The notes under the pieces were generated by a model that was given only the letters and a program-made list of their open reading frames with translations, had not been told where the DNA came from and did no database searches. This document shows, piece after piece, positions 34,303-43,860 of a stretch of DNA of 64,000 nt (position 1 is its first letter; every line of letters begins with the position of its first letter). The position numbers and the translations under genes were made by a program. This DNA is from Herbiconiux ginsengi (GTDB lineage: Bacteria > Actinomycetota > Actinomycetes > Actinomycetales > Microbacteriaceae): positions 282,960 through 346,959 of the forward strand of contig NZ_FNPZ01000001.1 of the NCBI RefSeq assembly GCF_900107435.1. The letters run 5' to 3'.

Positions 34303-35340
34303 TCAGTTCCTTCCGTACGACGACGATGACCTGCCCGGCAGACACCCGCAGGACGCCCCGGTTCGGAACCCGAACGGCACCGAGGTATGACCCGTGCCGC
34401 CGTCGTCGTCGAGCAAGGTCTCCAAGGCCGCCGTCGCCAACCCGGCGAACGGCTGCTGGACGGAGGTGAGGCTCGGCATGGTGTAGAGGCCCTCGCGGGT
34501 TCCGTCGATGCTGACCAGAGCGGTGTCTTCGGGGAGGCGCACGCCGGCGGCCGCGATCGCGAGCAACAGGCCTCTGGCTTGCTCGTCACTGCACGCGATC
34601 ATCGCCGTCGACCGGGCGGGAACGACCCGTGCCCCCACCGCGGCGATCGCTTCCTCCGCCGATCCGATCGAGAACTCGGATCGCACGACGAGCTGCTCGG
34701 ACGGTTCGATCCCGGCGGAGACGAGCGCGTCTTGCCAGCCGAGGAACCGGTCCTGCGCGACCGGCTGATCCGAGGGGCCCGCCAGACATCCGATCCGCGT
34801 GTGGCCGTGGCCGAGCAGGTGCTCGGTGGCGGCGCGAGAGGCGGCGCGATGGTCGATGCTCACGGTCGAGGCTTTGCTGGCGGGGATGTTCCGGTCGACG
34901 ATGACGACCGGGATGCCGGCTTTCGTCGCCTTCTCGTACGCGGCGGACAGGGCGACGCCGATCATGACGATCCCATCGACGCGCTGCTCGAGGAAGCTCG
35001 AGACGTACGCCTCCTCGCGGCCCACGTCCTCATTGGAATTGCCGAGGAAGAGCAGGAGCCCCCGCGTGGTCGCGGCCTCCTCGACAGCCAGTGCGAGCTC
35101 CGAGAAGTAGGCGTTGGAGATGTTCGGGACGATCATCCCGAGCGTCTTGGTGTGCGTGGCGGCGAGCGAGCGCGCCATGGCATTGGGGTGGTACTCGAGG
35201 CGAGCGACCGCGTCGAGCACGCGGGCACGGCGCTCGGCCGATACGTTTCGAGGTCCGTCGTTGAGCACATAGCTGACGACGGCGGTGGACGTGCCGGCGA
35301 GGCGGGCCACGTCGTCGCGGGTTGCGCGTCGACCACTCAT
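34303..35340 (-). CDS. LacI-family transcriptional regulator
   Basis: 345 residues. The helix-turn-helix is at 5-25 (TRDDVARLAGTSTAVVSYVLN) and the hinge helix follows (YHPNAMARSLA). The sugar-binding domain has LGMIVPNISNAYFSELALAVEE, GIVMIGVAL and ISIDGTREGLYTMPSLTSVQQPF. First gene of the operon with the two ADP-ribosylglycohydrolases and the MFS transporter, so it likely represses this operon and responds to the imported sugar. The C-terminal CGCLPGR tail includes two cysteines. Confidence 0.9.
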   Translation of the reverse strand: MSGRRATRDDVARLAGTSTAVVSYVLNDGPRNVSAERRARVLDAVARLEYHPNAMARSLAATHTKTLGMIVPNISNAYFSELALAVEEAATTRGLLLFLGNSNEDVGREEAYVSSFLEQRVDGIVMIGVALSAAYEKATKAGIPVVIVDRNIPASKASTVSIDHRAASRAATEHLLGHGHTRIGCLAGPSDQPVAQDRFLGWQDALVSAGIEPSEQLVVRSEFSIGSAEEAIAAVGARVVPARSTAMIACSDEQARGLLLAIAAAGVRLPEDTALVSIDGTREGLYTMPSLTSVQQPFAGLATAALETLLDDDGGTGHTSVPFGFRTGASCGCLPGRSSSSYGRN

Positions 35341-35677
35341 GCGCGCACCGCGCTCCCGAACACGGACACGGATGGACTAGCGGTCAGCGACATCGATGCT
35401 CCTTCACAACAATCGCGGTCGGTCTTTCGAGGAGGCGACCGACGATGGTTCTACGCGCGTAGAGCACTTTCACACATCTACCGGCCGTAGACAACATGCC
35501 ACTGATCGAGACTCCCGCGACCGCACGCCGGGCGACGACTTCATGGATGTCTTGCGACGCGTCGCCTTCCCCGGAGAGGCGACCGCGAGCTGATCCGCCT
35601 CATCCAGGAGCGCGCTTCGCGATCATCGCCCCGCGGGGCGGGCGACGCATCCGATGAGATCGACCTGTGCAGCTTGA
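35341..35677. promoter_or_regulatory. Promoter region of the LacI operon with a perfect 14-bp palindrome
   Basis: 337 nt with no convincing gene. TCTACGCGCGTAGA at 35450-35463 is a perfect palindrome, about 110 nt upstream of the LacI start. LacI-type regulators bind such CG-centred palindromes, so it is the best operator candidate. The rest of the stretch shows nothing else definite; the convergent-looking 3' side near 35640 is the end of the hypothetical gene. Confidence 0.5.
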
Positions 35678-36658
35678 TCATTCGCCCAACAGGTCGCAGT
35701 ACAGCAGGCGAGCGCTCCCGTCGAAGAGCCACGCGCGCCCGTCGCGAACGTCAAGAAGGGTGCTCTTCGACGCCCCGCGCGGCATGGACAGGGCCTCGAA
35801 GGAGCCGTCTGCGAGGCAGAGGATCCTCTGCTTACCCTTCCACTCTCCCGAGGAGAACACCGGGGTCACGATGACCGCGTCGCCGTCGGATGTGATGCGC
35901 CCCTGCCAGCCGTGCTTTCCCGGCATCCGCTTCCACCCGGACTGTTCGTGGATTCGTGCCGCGACACTCCCGTCGTCGTTCACCCGGTCGACGGTGAAGA
36001 AGTCCGCGCCGTAGCGGAGCACGAACTCGTTCGATCCCTCGGTGGAGACGAGGATGCCGTCGTCGAGGTTGGCGACGTCGCCGACGATCGGCGGCGTCGG
36101 GTCATCATTGCCCTCGAAGTCGTCGCTGCCGTACCTGTCCACGGGATAAGCGGACGGGTCGAGGCTGAAGGGAGTGCCCCAGCTGGCCGAGCCGGAGGCG
36201 ACGTCGAGCTGCAAGGAAACGAGAGTGCGCGCGCCGAATCTCGATCCCAGGCGCAGGATGTGGGCCCCACCGCGCTCACCCCGTGCCGTGCTCGGCGTGA
36301 TCTGGAGCTCCGCCTGACGCAACTCGTGCGCCCTCTCGATCACGAGATCGGCGACGACGGAGCACGCAGGGTCGAGAACCCGCACCACATCGGCCGAGAG
36401 CACGACAGCGACCGACCCGCCTCCCACGTCGACGATCGCCTGCCCACTGAAGACGTCTTCGACATCTGCTGCCGACAGCGCGTGATGCGCCAAGCCTTCT
36501 CCGTCGGCACGGACGATCCAGGTCTCCCACTCGTCCTTGTCCTCGACGTTCACGACACCCCAGAGCGCGCCGTCCCCAGCGGTGAGAGAGGTCTTGGACA
36601 GATGGAACGCATCAACGCCTTCCGGCAACGAAACCTCGGCAACCAACGACAGCTTCAC
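35678..36658 (-). CDS. Uncharacterised protein, probably beta-propeller-like
   Basis: 326 residues, no signal peptide or membrane segment. The sequence is made of repeating short strands ending in acidic turns (LSADVVRVLDPACSVVADL, SLQLDVASGSASWG, ILVSTEGSNEFVLRYGADFF, ARIHEQSGWKRMPGKHGW), which is the look of a beta-propeller. The family is unknown to me. It is downstream of, and in the same direction as, nothing obvious; the LacI operon starts 337 nt away on the same strand. A role is not inferable. Confidence 0.65.
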   Translation of the reverse strand: MKLSLVAEVSLPEGVDAFHLSKTSLTAGDGALWGVVNVEDKDEWETWIVRADGEGLAHHALSAADVEDVFSGQAIVDVGGGSVAVVLSADVVRVLDPACSVVADLVIERAHELRQAELQITPSTARGERGGAHILRLGSRFGARTLVSLQLDVASGSASWGTPFSLDPSAYPVDRYGSDDFEGNDDPTPPIVGDVANLDDGILVSTEGSNEFVLRYGADFFTVDRVNDDGSVAARIHEQSGWKRMPGKHGWQGRITSDGDAVIVTPVFSSGEWKGKQRILCLADGSFEALSMPRGASKSTLLDVRDGRAWLFDGSARLLYCDLLGE

Positions 36659-37063
36659 GCGCTCGATTCTCCACCATCACCTGACAATCGCTCGTCCATG
36701 CACGCGATGCCTAGTCGGTGGATCGGGGTTCACGCGCCCGTAGGCCTTACTTGCACGACGCACCATCTCTTCGACACACCGGTACAACTCGTCGTGGTGG
36801 TCTTCGCCGGAACCCAGTCAATCGGGAGGCCTCAGAACACTCCGTCATGGACGTTCCTGGATTCCCTTTCACCTGTCGAGCTGGATGCAGAGCCGCCGCC
36901 TTCTCGTGAACGTTCGTTCACGAGGTCGCCCAGTTGCAGCTGAGCACGACTCAAGAGCGCGTCCGTCCGACGGTCTGGTCTCTCGCGTCGGGGCGGCGCA
37001 GCGCGGACCACTAGCGTTGAATAGCGCCCGCGATGTGGCGAGCACGATGGAGAGGATCCGAGG
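36659..37063. promoter_or_regulatory. Intergenic region with a 22-bp perfect inverted repeat
   Basis: 405 nt between divergent genes. CTCGTGAACG (36903-36912), TT, CGTTCACGAG (36915-36924) is a perfect dyad resembling operators of TetR-family regulators. There is no T-run after it, so it is not an intrinsic terminator. It is 140 nt upstream of the DUF1254 gene; no TetR gene is adjacent. The remaining bases are AT-richer and show no gene. Confidence 0.55.
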
Positions 37064-38371
37064 TTGAGCACCCAGACAGAGACGGCGACCGCCGCGTACA
37101 TCTACTACTACCCCCTGGTCGAGAACCTCCGGCAGGTGCAGCGGTACGTCGCCACCGGTATCGGATCGAACCCTGCCGCGCCGTTCAACTCGTTCTCCCA
37201 CGCCCGCAAACTCGCCGGGCCCGAAGACACGTTCGTGACGATCAACAACGACACCGTGTACTCGATGGCGCAGCTCGACCTCTCCGGCGGACCCCTCCGC
37301 CTCGACGTCCCGGCCACCGGCGACCGGTACTACGTGTTCCAGTTCGTCGACGCGTGGACGAACAACATCGCCTACGTCGGTACCCGTGCCACCGGCAACG
37401 CCGCCGGCAGCTTCCTGATCGTGCCGCCCGGATGGGCCGGCGAGTCTGAGCTGCCCGTCATCCGGGCCTCCACTGACATCGTGTCGATCGTCGGCCGGTT
37501 CGCTTGCACCGGGCCCGACGACATCCCCGCCGTCACCGCACTCCAGGACGCGGTCGTTCTCGACCGAATCGACCCCATGTCGGCCCTGGCGGGCATTCCC
37601 GCTACCTCCGCCGAGGCATCGGACGCCGCCGCGCTGTTCTGGGCCGAGGCACACGCGTGGTCGACCGCGTTCCGGGCCCCCGAGGCCGAAGCCGGCTATC
37701 AGGGACTGTTCGAACCGCTGTGGGCCGACGATGCCGCCGAGGCCCGAGCATCCGGCCACGCGGCTGGAGTGGCGGGACTCGAGGAAGCGACCAAGGGTGG
37801 ACACGCCCCCGTCTTCGACGGTTGGACCGTCGGATTGCACTCCTTCGACTACAACTCCTTTGCGCTCGGCCTCGGAACGGTCGATGAAGACCTCTGGAAG
37901 ATCGGAGACGAGAAGGAGCGCATCCTCATCCGCGCCATCGCCTGCCGCCTCGGACTCTGGGGCAACCACGCCTACGAGGCCGTTTACGCCCAGGCGTTCA
38001 CCGACATCGACGGTGCGCCGCTCACCGGCGAGTCCACCTACGAGATCGTGGTGCCGTCACCGCCGCCGGTCGGCGCGTTCTGGTCGATCACGCTCTACGA
38101 CATCCCGAACTACTACCTCGTCGACAACGCGATTGACCGCTACTCGCTCGGTGACCGTACCGCGGGCATCCGCTACGCCGATGACGGGTCGCTCACGATC
38201 ACGATCTCGCGGGGCGAGCCATCGGATGCCGTCGCGCGCGCGAACTGGCTGCCGGCTCCGGATGCGGCCTTCCGGCTGGTGTTCCGCCTCTACATGCCCG
38301 GCGAGACCATTCTCGATGGCACATGGTCGTACCCGCGGGTGCGCAAGCTCGCCGACTCGACAGGGGCGTGA
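37064..38371 (+). CDS. DUF1254/DUF1214 domain protein
   Basis: 435 residues from a TTG start at 37064 (GAGG at 37058-37061 region). The N-terminal domain (IYYYPLVENLRQVQRY, INNDTVYSMAQLDLSGGP, DRYYVFQFVDAWTNN) is DUF1254; the C-terminal part (TYEIVVPSPPPVGAFWSITLYD, YSLGDRT, WLPAPDAAFRLVFRLYMP) is DUF1214. The pair is widespread and of unknown biochemistry. No signal peptide, unlike many proteobacterial members. It overlaps the GAP gene by GTGA, so the two are coupled. Confidence 0.88.
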   Translation: MSTQTETATAAYIYYYPLVENLRQVQRYVATGIGSNPAAPFNSFSHARKLAGPEDTFVTINNDTVYSMAQLDLSGGPLRLDVPATGDRYYVFQFVDAWTNNIAYVGTRATGNAAGSFLIVPPGWAGESELPVIRASTDIVSIVGRFACTGPDDIPAVTALQDAVVLDRIDPMSALAGIPATSAEASDAAALFWAEAHAWSTAFRAPEAEAGYQGLFEPLWADDAAEARASGHAAGVAGLEEATKGGHAPVFDGWTVGLHSFDYNSFALGLGTVDEDLWKIGDEKERILIRAIACRLGLWGNHAYEAVYAQAFTDIDGAPLTGESTYEIVVPSPPPVGAFWSITLYDIPNYYLVDNAIDRYSLGDRTAGIRYADDGSLTITISRGEPSDAVARANWLPAPDAAFRLVFRLYMPGETILDGTWSYPRVRKLADSTGA

Positions 38372-39048
38372 CGGCTATGGGGTCTGTCATCGGCGAGATC
38401 CTCCCGTTGGCGCTCGGGATCGCGATCAGCCCGATCCCGATCATCGCAGCCATCCTGATGCTGCTCTCACCCCTTGCGCGCACCACCGGCCTGGGGTTCC
38501 TGGCCGGATGGGTGCTCGGCGTGATCGTCGCGGTCGTGGTGTTCACCCTGCTGGCGTCGATCCTGCCCGAGTCGGGCGATGACGGGCCGAAGCCGATCGC
38601 CGGAGTGATCACGATCATCCTGGGCCTGGGCCTGCTGTTCCTGGCGTTCCGGCAGTGGCGCTCCCGCCCGCACGACGGTGGGCAGCCCGCGTTGCCGAAG
38701 TGGATGGCCGCGATCGACTCGATGACCGCCGTTCGCGGCTTCCTCCTCGGCTTCGCTCTGTCGGCGCTGAACCCGAAGAACCTGCTCATGGGAGTCGGCG
38801 CCGGTGTCGCGATCGGCTCGGGAGACCTGACGATCGGCGCAACCACGTTGGTGATCGTGATCTTCACCTTGATCGCCGCGTCTACAGTCGCGCTCCCCGT
38901 GATCGCCTACCTCGTGGCCTCGGCCAAGGTCGCTGGCCCGTTGGAGGCACTGCACCAGTGGCTTCTCCGCAACAACGCAACCGTGATGGCGATCCTGCTC
39001 CTGATCATTGGCGTCGTTCTGATCGGAAAAGGAATCGGCAGCTTCTAG
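38368..39048 (+). CDS. GAP-family (Sap, LysE-superfamily) membrane protein
   Basis: 226 residues from GTG 38368 (or ATG 38377). Six hydrophobic segments with the pattern ALGIAISPIPIIAAILML at the start, WVLGVIVAVVVFTLLASIL, and the mid-protein FLLGFALSALNPKNLLMGVGAG. This is the GAP/Sap family, first known from mycobacterial glycolipid export, within the LysE exporter superfamily. Its partner is the DUF1254 protein by 4-nt overlap. Substrate unknown. Confidence 0.85.
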   Translation: MTAMGSVIGEILPLALGIAISPIPIIAAILMLLSPLARTTGLGFLAGWVLGVIVAVVVFTLLASILPESGDDGPKPIAGVITIILGLGLLFLAFRQWRSRPHDGGQPALPKWMAAIDSMTAVRGFLLGFALSALNPKNLLMGVGAGVAIGSGDLTIGATTLVIVIFTLIAASTVALPVIAYLVASAKVAGPLEALHQWLLRNNATVMAILLLIIGVVLIGKGIGSF

Positions 39049-39227
39049 AACACTCCCCTGAGGCTGACCGGTCAGCGCGCAAGCCGGCGACCGGATGATC
39101 GACATCTCGGATCGTGGCGTGGCGGCGGACTCTCCACCCGACGAGGCAAACGAGACACCCGTGGAGTTGATCGCCAATCGGCGGCATTCAGCGGCCGGCC
39201 ACGATGAGTCGGGCGGTAATCCGGCCG

Positions 39228-40145
39228 TCAGAGCGGCGAGCCCACGCCGCGCCAGGCGGCGGCCGACGCCGCGAGGGCGGCGCGCAGCGCGGTGATGGCC
39301 GCGGATCCGCTGGCCGACGAGCGGTGGGCGGTGAAGATCGTGCGCCGGGGGGCGCCCGGAGGCACGATCAGCCGGCAGGTGGTGGGCCGCCCCGCCCAGA
39401 CGAGCTCGGGCATGAACGCCACGGCGTTGCCCGTCTCGATCAGCCTGATCTGGGTCTGCAGGTCGGCCGTCTCGTAGCGCACGTCGGGCTCGAAGCCCGC
39501 GGTGCGGCAGAGCTGCTCGGCGAAATGCCGGCTGGCAGTGCCGCGCGGCTCCATCACCCAGGGCATGCTGCGCGCATCACCGAATCCGGCGAGCGGATGC
39601 GGGCTCTCGCGTTCGCCCGGCAGCGCCAGCTCGATCGCGTCGCTGGTGAGGTCGTGCCGTTCCAGGCCGTCGAGCCAGGGTGCGGAGTGGGCCGGGTACT
39701 CCTCACCCACCACGAGGTCGAACTCCCGCGCCCAGGTGTCGTGCAGCGCCTGGCCCGGCTCCTGCTGCGCCATCTCGATGCGAACGGCCGGATGCTCGTC
39801 GGTCATCGAGCGGAGCGCGGCAGGCATGAGGGTGAGCGCCGCCGACTGGAACACCGCCACCCGCACGGTGCCGCTCACGGTGCTGAGCGAGGCCTGCAGC
39901 GCCACGTCGGCGCGCTCGAGCGTGTCGAGCAGTTCGGCGGCCGACGCGACGAGCACCTCGGCCTGCGGGGTGAGTTGCACCCGCCGGCCGGCCTTGCGGA
40001 GCAGCTCCACGCCCGCCTCGCGCTCGAGCGCACTGAGCTGCTGCGAGACGGCGGAGGGGCTGAAGCTGAGGGCCTCCGCGACGGCGGCGATGGTGCCGCG
40101 GATGGCCAACTCACGCAACAGCACGAGTTTTCGCACATCGAGCAT
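39228..40145 (-). CDS. LysR-family transcriptional regulator, probable regulator of putA
   Basis: 305 residues. The winged helix at the N-terminus (LVLLRELAIRGTIAAVAEALSFSPSAVSQQLSALEREAG) is typical; the effector domain follows from about 90, with VAVFQSAALTLMPAALR and TAFMPELVWAG-like strands. Divergent from the bifunctional proline gene with a 92-nt shared gap, the standard layout for a LysR regulator and its target. The gap contains AGCA-N18-TGCT flanking GCGTCACAAAGCG, but no clear T-N11-A box that I would stake on. Confidence 0.9.
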   Translation of the reverse strand: MLDVRKLVLLRELAIRGTIAAVAEALSFSPSAVSQQLSALEREAGVELLRKAGRRVQLTPQAEVLVASAAELLDTLERADVALQASLSTVSGTVRVAVFQSAALTLMPAALRSMTDEHPAVRIEMAQQEPGQALHDTWAREFDLVVGEEYPAHSAPWLDGLERHDLTSDAIELALPGERESPHPLAGFGDARSMPWVMEPRGTASRHFAEQLCRTAGFEPDVRYETADLQTQIRLIETGNAVAFMPELVWAGRPTTCRLIVPPGAPRRTIFTAHRSSASGSAAITALRAALAASAAAWRGVGSPL

Positions 40146-40237
40146 CCGCTCTTTCTCCGTTCCATCAGTTCGTCTTAGCAGTATGCGTCACAAAGCGTTG
40201 CTTTTGCTGAGGTGTTGTTCGGCTCGACGATGGTCTC

Positions 40238-43200
40238 ATGACGGATCTGACCCACCTCGCCCCCCTCGATTCCAGCGCCCCCGACCAAGCGGCAGTGGCC
40301 GACGAGGTCGTCGCCCTGGTTCGCCGTTGGCTGGCCGAGGCCGCGACGCACGACGCCGATGCCTCGGCCACCCGACTCGCTGGCGTGCTCGCCGACCCGA
40401 AGGGCCTGGACTTCACGGTCGGCTTCGTCGACGGTGTGGTGCGACCCGAGGACCTGAAGGTCGCCGCGGCGACCCTGGCGAGAATCGCACCCGACGTCCC
40501 CGCCTTCCTCCCGCTGCCGCTCCGGGCCGCCGTTCGGCTGGGCGGTGCGATGGCACCCGTGCTCCCGGGCGTCGTGGTACCGATCGCACGCCAGGTGCTG
40601 CGACGGATGGTGGGCCACCTCGTCATCGACGCCACCGACCGCAAGCTCGGACCCGCGATCGCCAAGATCCGCAAACCGGGCACCCGCCTCAACGTCAACC
40701 TGCTCGGGGAAGCCGTTCTCGGCGAACAGGAGGCGGGGCGACGGCTCGGCGGGACCGTGCGCCTGCTCGGCCGCGACGACGTCGACTACGTCTCGATCAA
40801 GGTCTCGTCGACCGTGGCGCCGCACGCCCCCTGGGCCTTCGACGACTCGGTGACCGACGTCGTGGCGAAACTCATCCCGCTCTTCAGCGCCGCCCTGAAG
40901 CCCACCCTCAGCGGCAAGCCGGCCAAGTTCATCAACCTCGACATGGAGGAATACAAAGACCTCGACCTCACGCTCGCGGTCTTCATGCGCATCCTGGACC
41001 GGCCGGAGTTCCACCGGCTGGAGGCGGGCATCGTGCTGCAGGCCTACCTGCCCGACGCCCTCGGCGCCATGATGCGGCTACAGGCCTGGGCGGCCGAGCG
41101 CCGCGCCTCGGGCGGAGCCGGGGTGAAGGTGCGCCTGGTGAAGGGCGCGAACCTGCCGATGGAGCAGGTCGAGGCCTCGCTGCACGGCTGGCCGCTCGCC
41201 ACCTGGCAGACCAAGCAGGAATCCGACACCAACTACAAGCGCGTGCTCGACTACGCGCTGCACCCCGACCGCATCGGCAACGTGCGGCTCGGCGTCGCCG
41301 GGCACAACCTCTTCGACCTCGCCTACGCCTGGATCGTCGCGGGTCACCGCGGCGTGCGCGACGGGCTGGAGTTCGAGATGCTGCTCGGCATGGCGCAGGG
41401 CCAGGCCGAAGCGGTCAAGCGCGAGGTGGGATCGCTGCTGCTGTACACGCCCGTGGTGTCGCCGAAGGAGTTCGACGTGGCGATCGCCTACCTGATCCGC
41501 CGACTGGAGGAGGGGGCGTCACAGGAGAACTTCATGTCGGCCGTGTTCGAGCTGAACGACCGGCCCGAGCTGTTCGAGCGCGAGAAGAACCGGTTCCTGG
41601 CGTCGCTCCAGGCACTCGACCGCGCGGTGCCACCGGCTCGCCGCGTGGCCGACCGCCATGCCGCGGTGCAGCGCTCCGAGCCCGGGAGGTTCGAGAACAC
41701 GCCCGACACCGACCCCTCGGTCGAGTCCAACCGCACCTGGGCCGCCGGCATCCTTCGGCGTGTGCCCACGTCGACCCTCGGGATGGCCGCCGTGCGCGCG
41801 GCCGCCGTGCGCGACGGGTCCGAGCTCGAGGCCCTGATGACCGGCACCATCGAAGCCGGGCGCGCGTGGGCCGAGCGGGGAGCCGCCGAACGCGGCGCCA
41901 TCCTGCACCGGGCGGGCGACGCCCTCGAGGCCCGCCGCGCGGAGTTGATCGAGGTGATGGCCGCCGAGGCCGGGAAGACCGTCGACCAGGCCGATCCCGA
42001 GGTGTCGGAGGCGGTCGACTTCGCCCACTACTACGCCGAGCGCGGCCTCGAGCTCGAGGCCGTCGACGGCGCCCGGTTCACGCCGGCCGGCGTCACGCTG
42101 GTGACGCCGCCCTGGAACTTCCCGGTCGCCATCCCCGCTGGCTCCGCCCTCGCAGCCCTCGCCGCCGGATCGGCCGTCGTGTTCAAGCCCGCCGGCCTCA
42201 CCGCCCGCAGCGGCGCTCTCGTGGCCGAGGCGCTCTGGCAGGCCGGAGTTCCCACCGACGTGCTTCGGCTGGTCGACGTCGACGAGGAGTCGCTCGGCCG
42301 CCAGCTCGTGTCGCACCCGGCCGTCGAGCGCGTCATCCTCACCGGAGCGTTCGAGACGGCCGAGCTGTTCCGCTCCTTCCGCCCCGACCTTCCGCTGCTC
42401 GCCGAGACGAGCGGCAAGAACGCCGTGATCGTCACGCCCTCGGCCGACCTCGACCTCGCGGTGAAAGACGTCGTGGCGTCAGCGTTCGGCCACGCGGGCC
42501 AGAAGTGCTCGGCCGCGTCGCTCGTGGTGCTGGTGGGTTCGGTGGCCACGTCGCCACGTTTCCGCTCGCAGCTGATGGATGCGATCGGCTCGCTCACCGT
42601 CGGCTACCCCGACCAGGCGTCGACCCGCATGGGGCCGCTGATCGAGGCGCCCGGCCCGAAACTCCGCGACGGGCTCACGAAGCTCGGCGCCGGCGAGCGC
42701 TGGCTGATCGAGCCGAGGCCGCTCGACGCGAGCGACCGGCTGTGGAGCCCGGGCCTGCGCGACCACGTGGCCCGCGGCTCGGCCTTCCACCGCACCGAGT
42801 ACTTCGGCCCGGTGCTCGGCATCATGACCGCCGACACGCTCGAGGAGGCGATCGCCATCGTGAACGAGGTCGACTACGGCCTCACCTCGGGCCTGCACGC
42901 CCTCGACCGCGGCGAGATCTCGACCTGGCTCGACACCATCGAGGCCGGCAACCTCTACGTCAACCGCGGCATCACGGGCGCGATCGTCGAGCGCCAGCCG
43001 TTCGGCGGGTGGAAGAAGTCGTCGGTGGGCGCGGGCGCGAAGGCCGGCGGCCCGAACTACCTCGTCAACCTCGGTTCGTGGCTGCCGGCCGTGTCTCGGG
43101 AGGGGGCGACGGATGCGCCGCAGCCCGCGGTCACCGCGCTGCTCCGAGCGGCCGCCGGCTCCCCGCTGGTCGGCGACGCCGAGCACCGGTCGCTCGCCAG

Positions 43201-43729
43201 GGCGGCGCAGAGCGACTCCCGGCTGTGGGCCGAGCGCTTCGGCGTGGCCCAAGACGTCTCGCAGGTCACGGCCGAACACAACGTGTTCCGCTACCGGCCT
43301 TTCGACGGCGCGGTCGTTCGCGCGGGGGTGACGGCCGTGCCGGCGGAACTCGTGCGGGTCGTCGCCGCCGCGCTCCGAAGCGGAGCCGCCGCCGAAGTGA
43401 GCGTGGCCACGGCGGAGCTCGCCGAACTGCTCGCCGGGATTCCGCTCCCGGTGCGGGTGCAGACGCCGGCCGAGTGGCGCTCGGCGCTCGCGCAGAACCC
43501 GCCTGCGCGCATCCGTCTCGTCTCGGGCTCGGCACCCGAGTCACCCGAGGCCGCCGAGATCGTGGCCGCGACCGACGGGCGCCCGGATGTCGCAGTCTGG
43601 AGCGGCCCGGTCACGGAGGCCGGCCGGCTCGAGCTGCTGCCGTTCTTGCGCGAGCAGGCCGTGTCCATCACCGCCCACCGTTTCGGCACGTCCGACCGCG
43701 CGCTCGCCACCCTCGTGCAGGCTTTCTGA
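40238..43729 (+). CDS. putA: Bifunctional proline dehydrogenase / delta-1-pyrroline-5-carboxylate dehydrogenase (PutA)
   Basis: 1163 residues. The FAD-dependent proline dehydrogenase barrel covers about 60-480, with the key VRLVKGANLP and LPDALGAMMRLQAW motifs. The NAD-dependent aldehyde dehydrogenase covers about 490-970: TPPWNFPVAIPAG, LAETSGKNAVIV, and the catalytic cysteine in GHAGQKCSAASL. The C-terminal 190 residues are a further domain. There is no N-terminal ribbon-helix-helix, so it is not an autorepressor. It oxidises proline to glutamate at the membrane. Start ATG 40238 is well placed after the LysR gap. Confidence 0.95.
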   Translation: MTDLTHLAPLDSSAPDQAAVADEVVALVRRWLAEAATHDADASATRLAGVLADPKGLDFTVGFVDGVVRPEDLKVAAATLARIAPDVPAFLPLPLRAAVRLGGAMAPVLPGVVVPIARQVLRRMVGHLVIDATDRKLGPAIAKIRKPGTRLNVNLLGEAVLGEQEAGRRLGGTVRLLGRDDVDYVSIKVSSTVAPHAPWAFDDSVTDVVAKLIPLFSAALKPTLSGKPAKFINLDMEEYKDLDLTLAVFMRILDRPEFHRLEAGIVLQAYLPDALGAMMRLQAWAAERRASGGAGVKVRLVKGANLPMEQVEASLHGWPLATWQTKQESDTNYKRVLDYALHPDRIGNVRLGVAGHNLFDLAYAWIVAGHRGVRDGLEFEMLLGMAQGQAEAVKREVGSLLLYTPVVSPKEFDVAIAYLIRRLEEGASQENFMSAVFELNDRPELFEREKNRFLASLQALDRAVPPARRVADRHAAVQRSEPGRFENTPDTDPSVESNRTWAAGILRRVPTSTLGMAAVRAAAVRDGSELEALMTGTIEAGRAWAERGAAERGAILHRAGDALEARRAELIEVMAAEAGKTVDQADPEVSEAVDFAHYYAERGLELEAVDGARFTPAGVTLVTPPWNFPVAIPAGSALAALAAGSAVVFKPAGLTARSGALVAEALWQAGVPTDVLRLVDVDEESLGRQLVSHPAVERVILTGAFETAELFRSFRPDLPLLAETSGKNAVIVTPSADLDLAVKDVVASAFGHAGQKCSAASLVVLVGSVATSPRFRSQLMDAIGSLTVGYPDQASTRMGPLIEAPGPKLRDGLTKLGAGERWLIEPRPLDASDRLWSPGLRDHVARGSAFHRTEYFGPVLGIMTADTLEEAIAIVNEVDYGLTSGLHALDRGEISTWLDTIEAGNLYVNRGITGAIVERQPFGGWKKSSVGAGAKAGGPNYLVNLGSWLPAVSREGATDAPQPAVTALLRAAAGSPLVGDAEHRSLARAAQSDSRLWAERFGVAQDVSQVTAEHNVFRYRPFDGAVVRAGVTAVPAELVRVVAAALRSGAAAEVSVATAELAELLAGIPLPVRVQTPAEWRSALAQNPPARIRLVSGSAPESPEAAEIVAATDGRPDVAVWSGPVTEAGRLELLPFLREQAVSITAHRFGTSDRALATLVQAF

Positions 43730-43860
43730 CGCGGCAACTCATCCACGGGAGGAGGGCGAATCGGGCGATTCGTCCAAATCTCGACTGTTCTGACGCGAAT
43801 TGCTCGACGTTTCGCTCGGTCGTGCCAGACAGGTGATGAAGTGCTGCATACTCGTCGACT

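Noticed and set aside
36832-37101. 89-residue minus-strand ORF overlapping the DUF1254 start
   Set aside because: No motif, biased composition, and it covers the palindrome and upstream region.
39502-43836. Plus-strand 1444-residue frame across LysR and putA
   Set aside because: Out of frame with putA and opposite the LysR gene; composition is that of a shadow frame.
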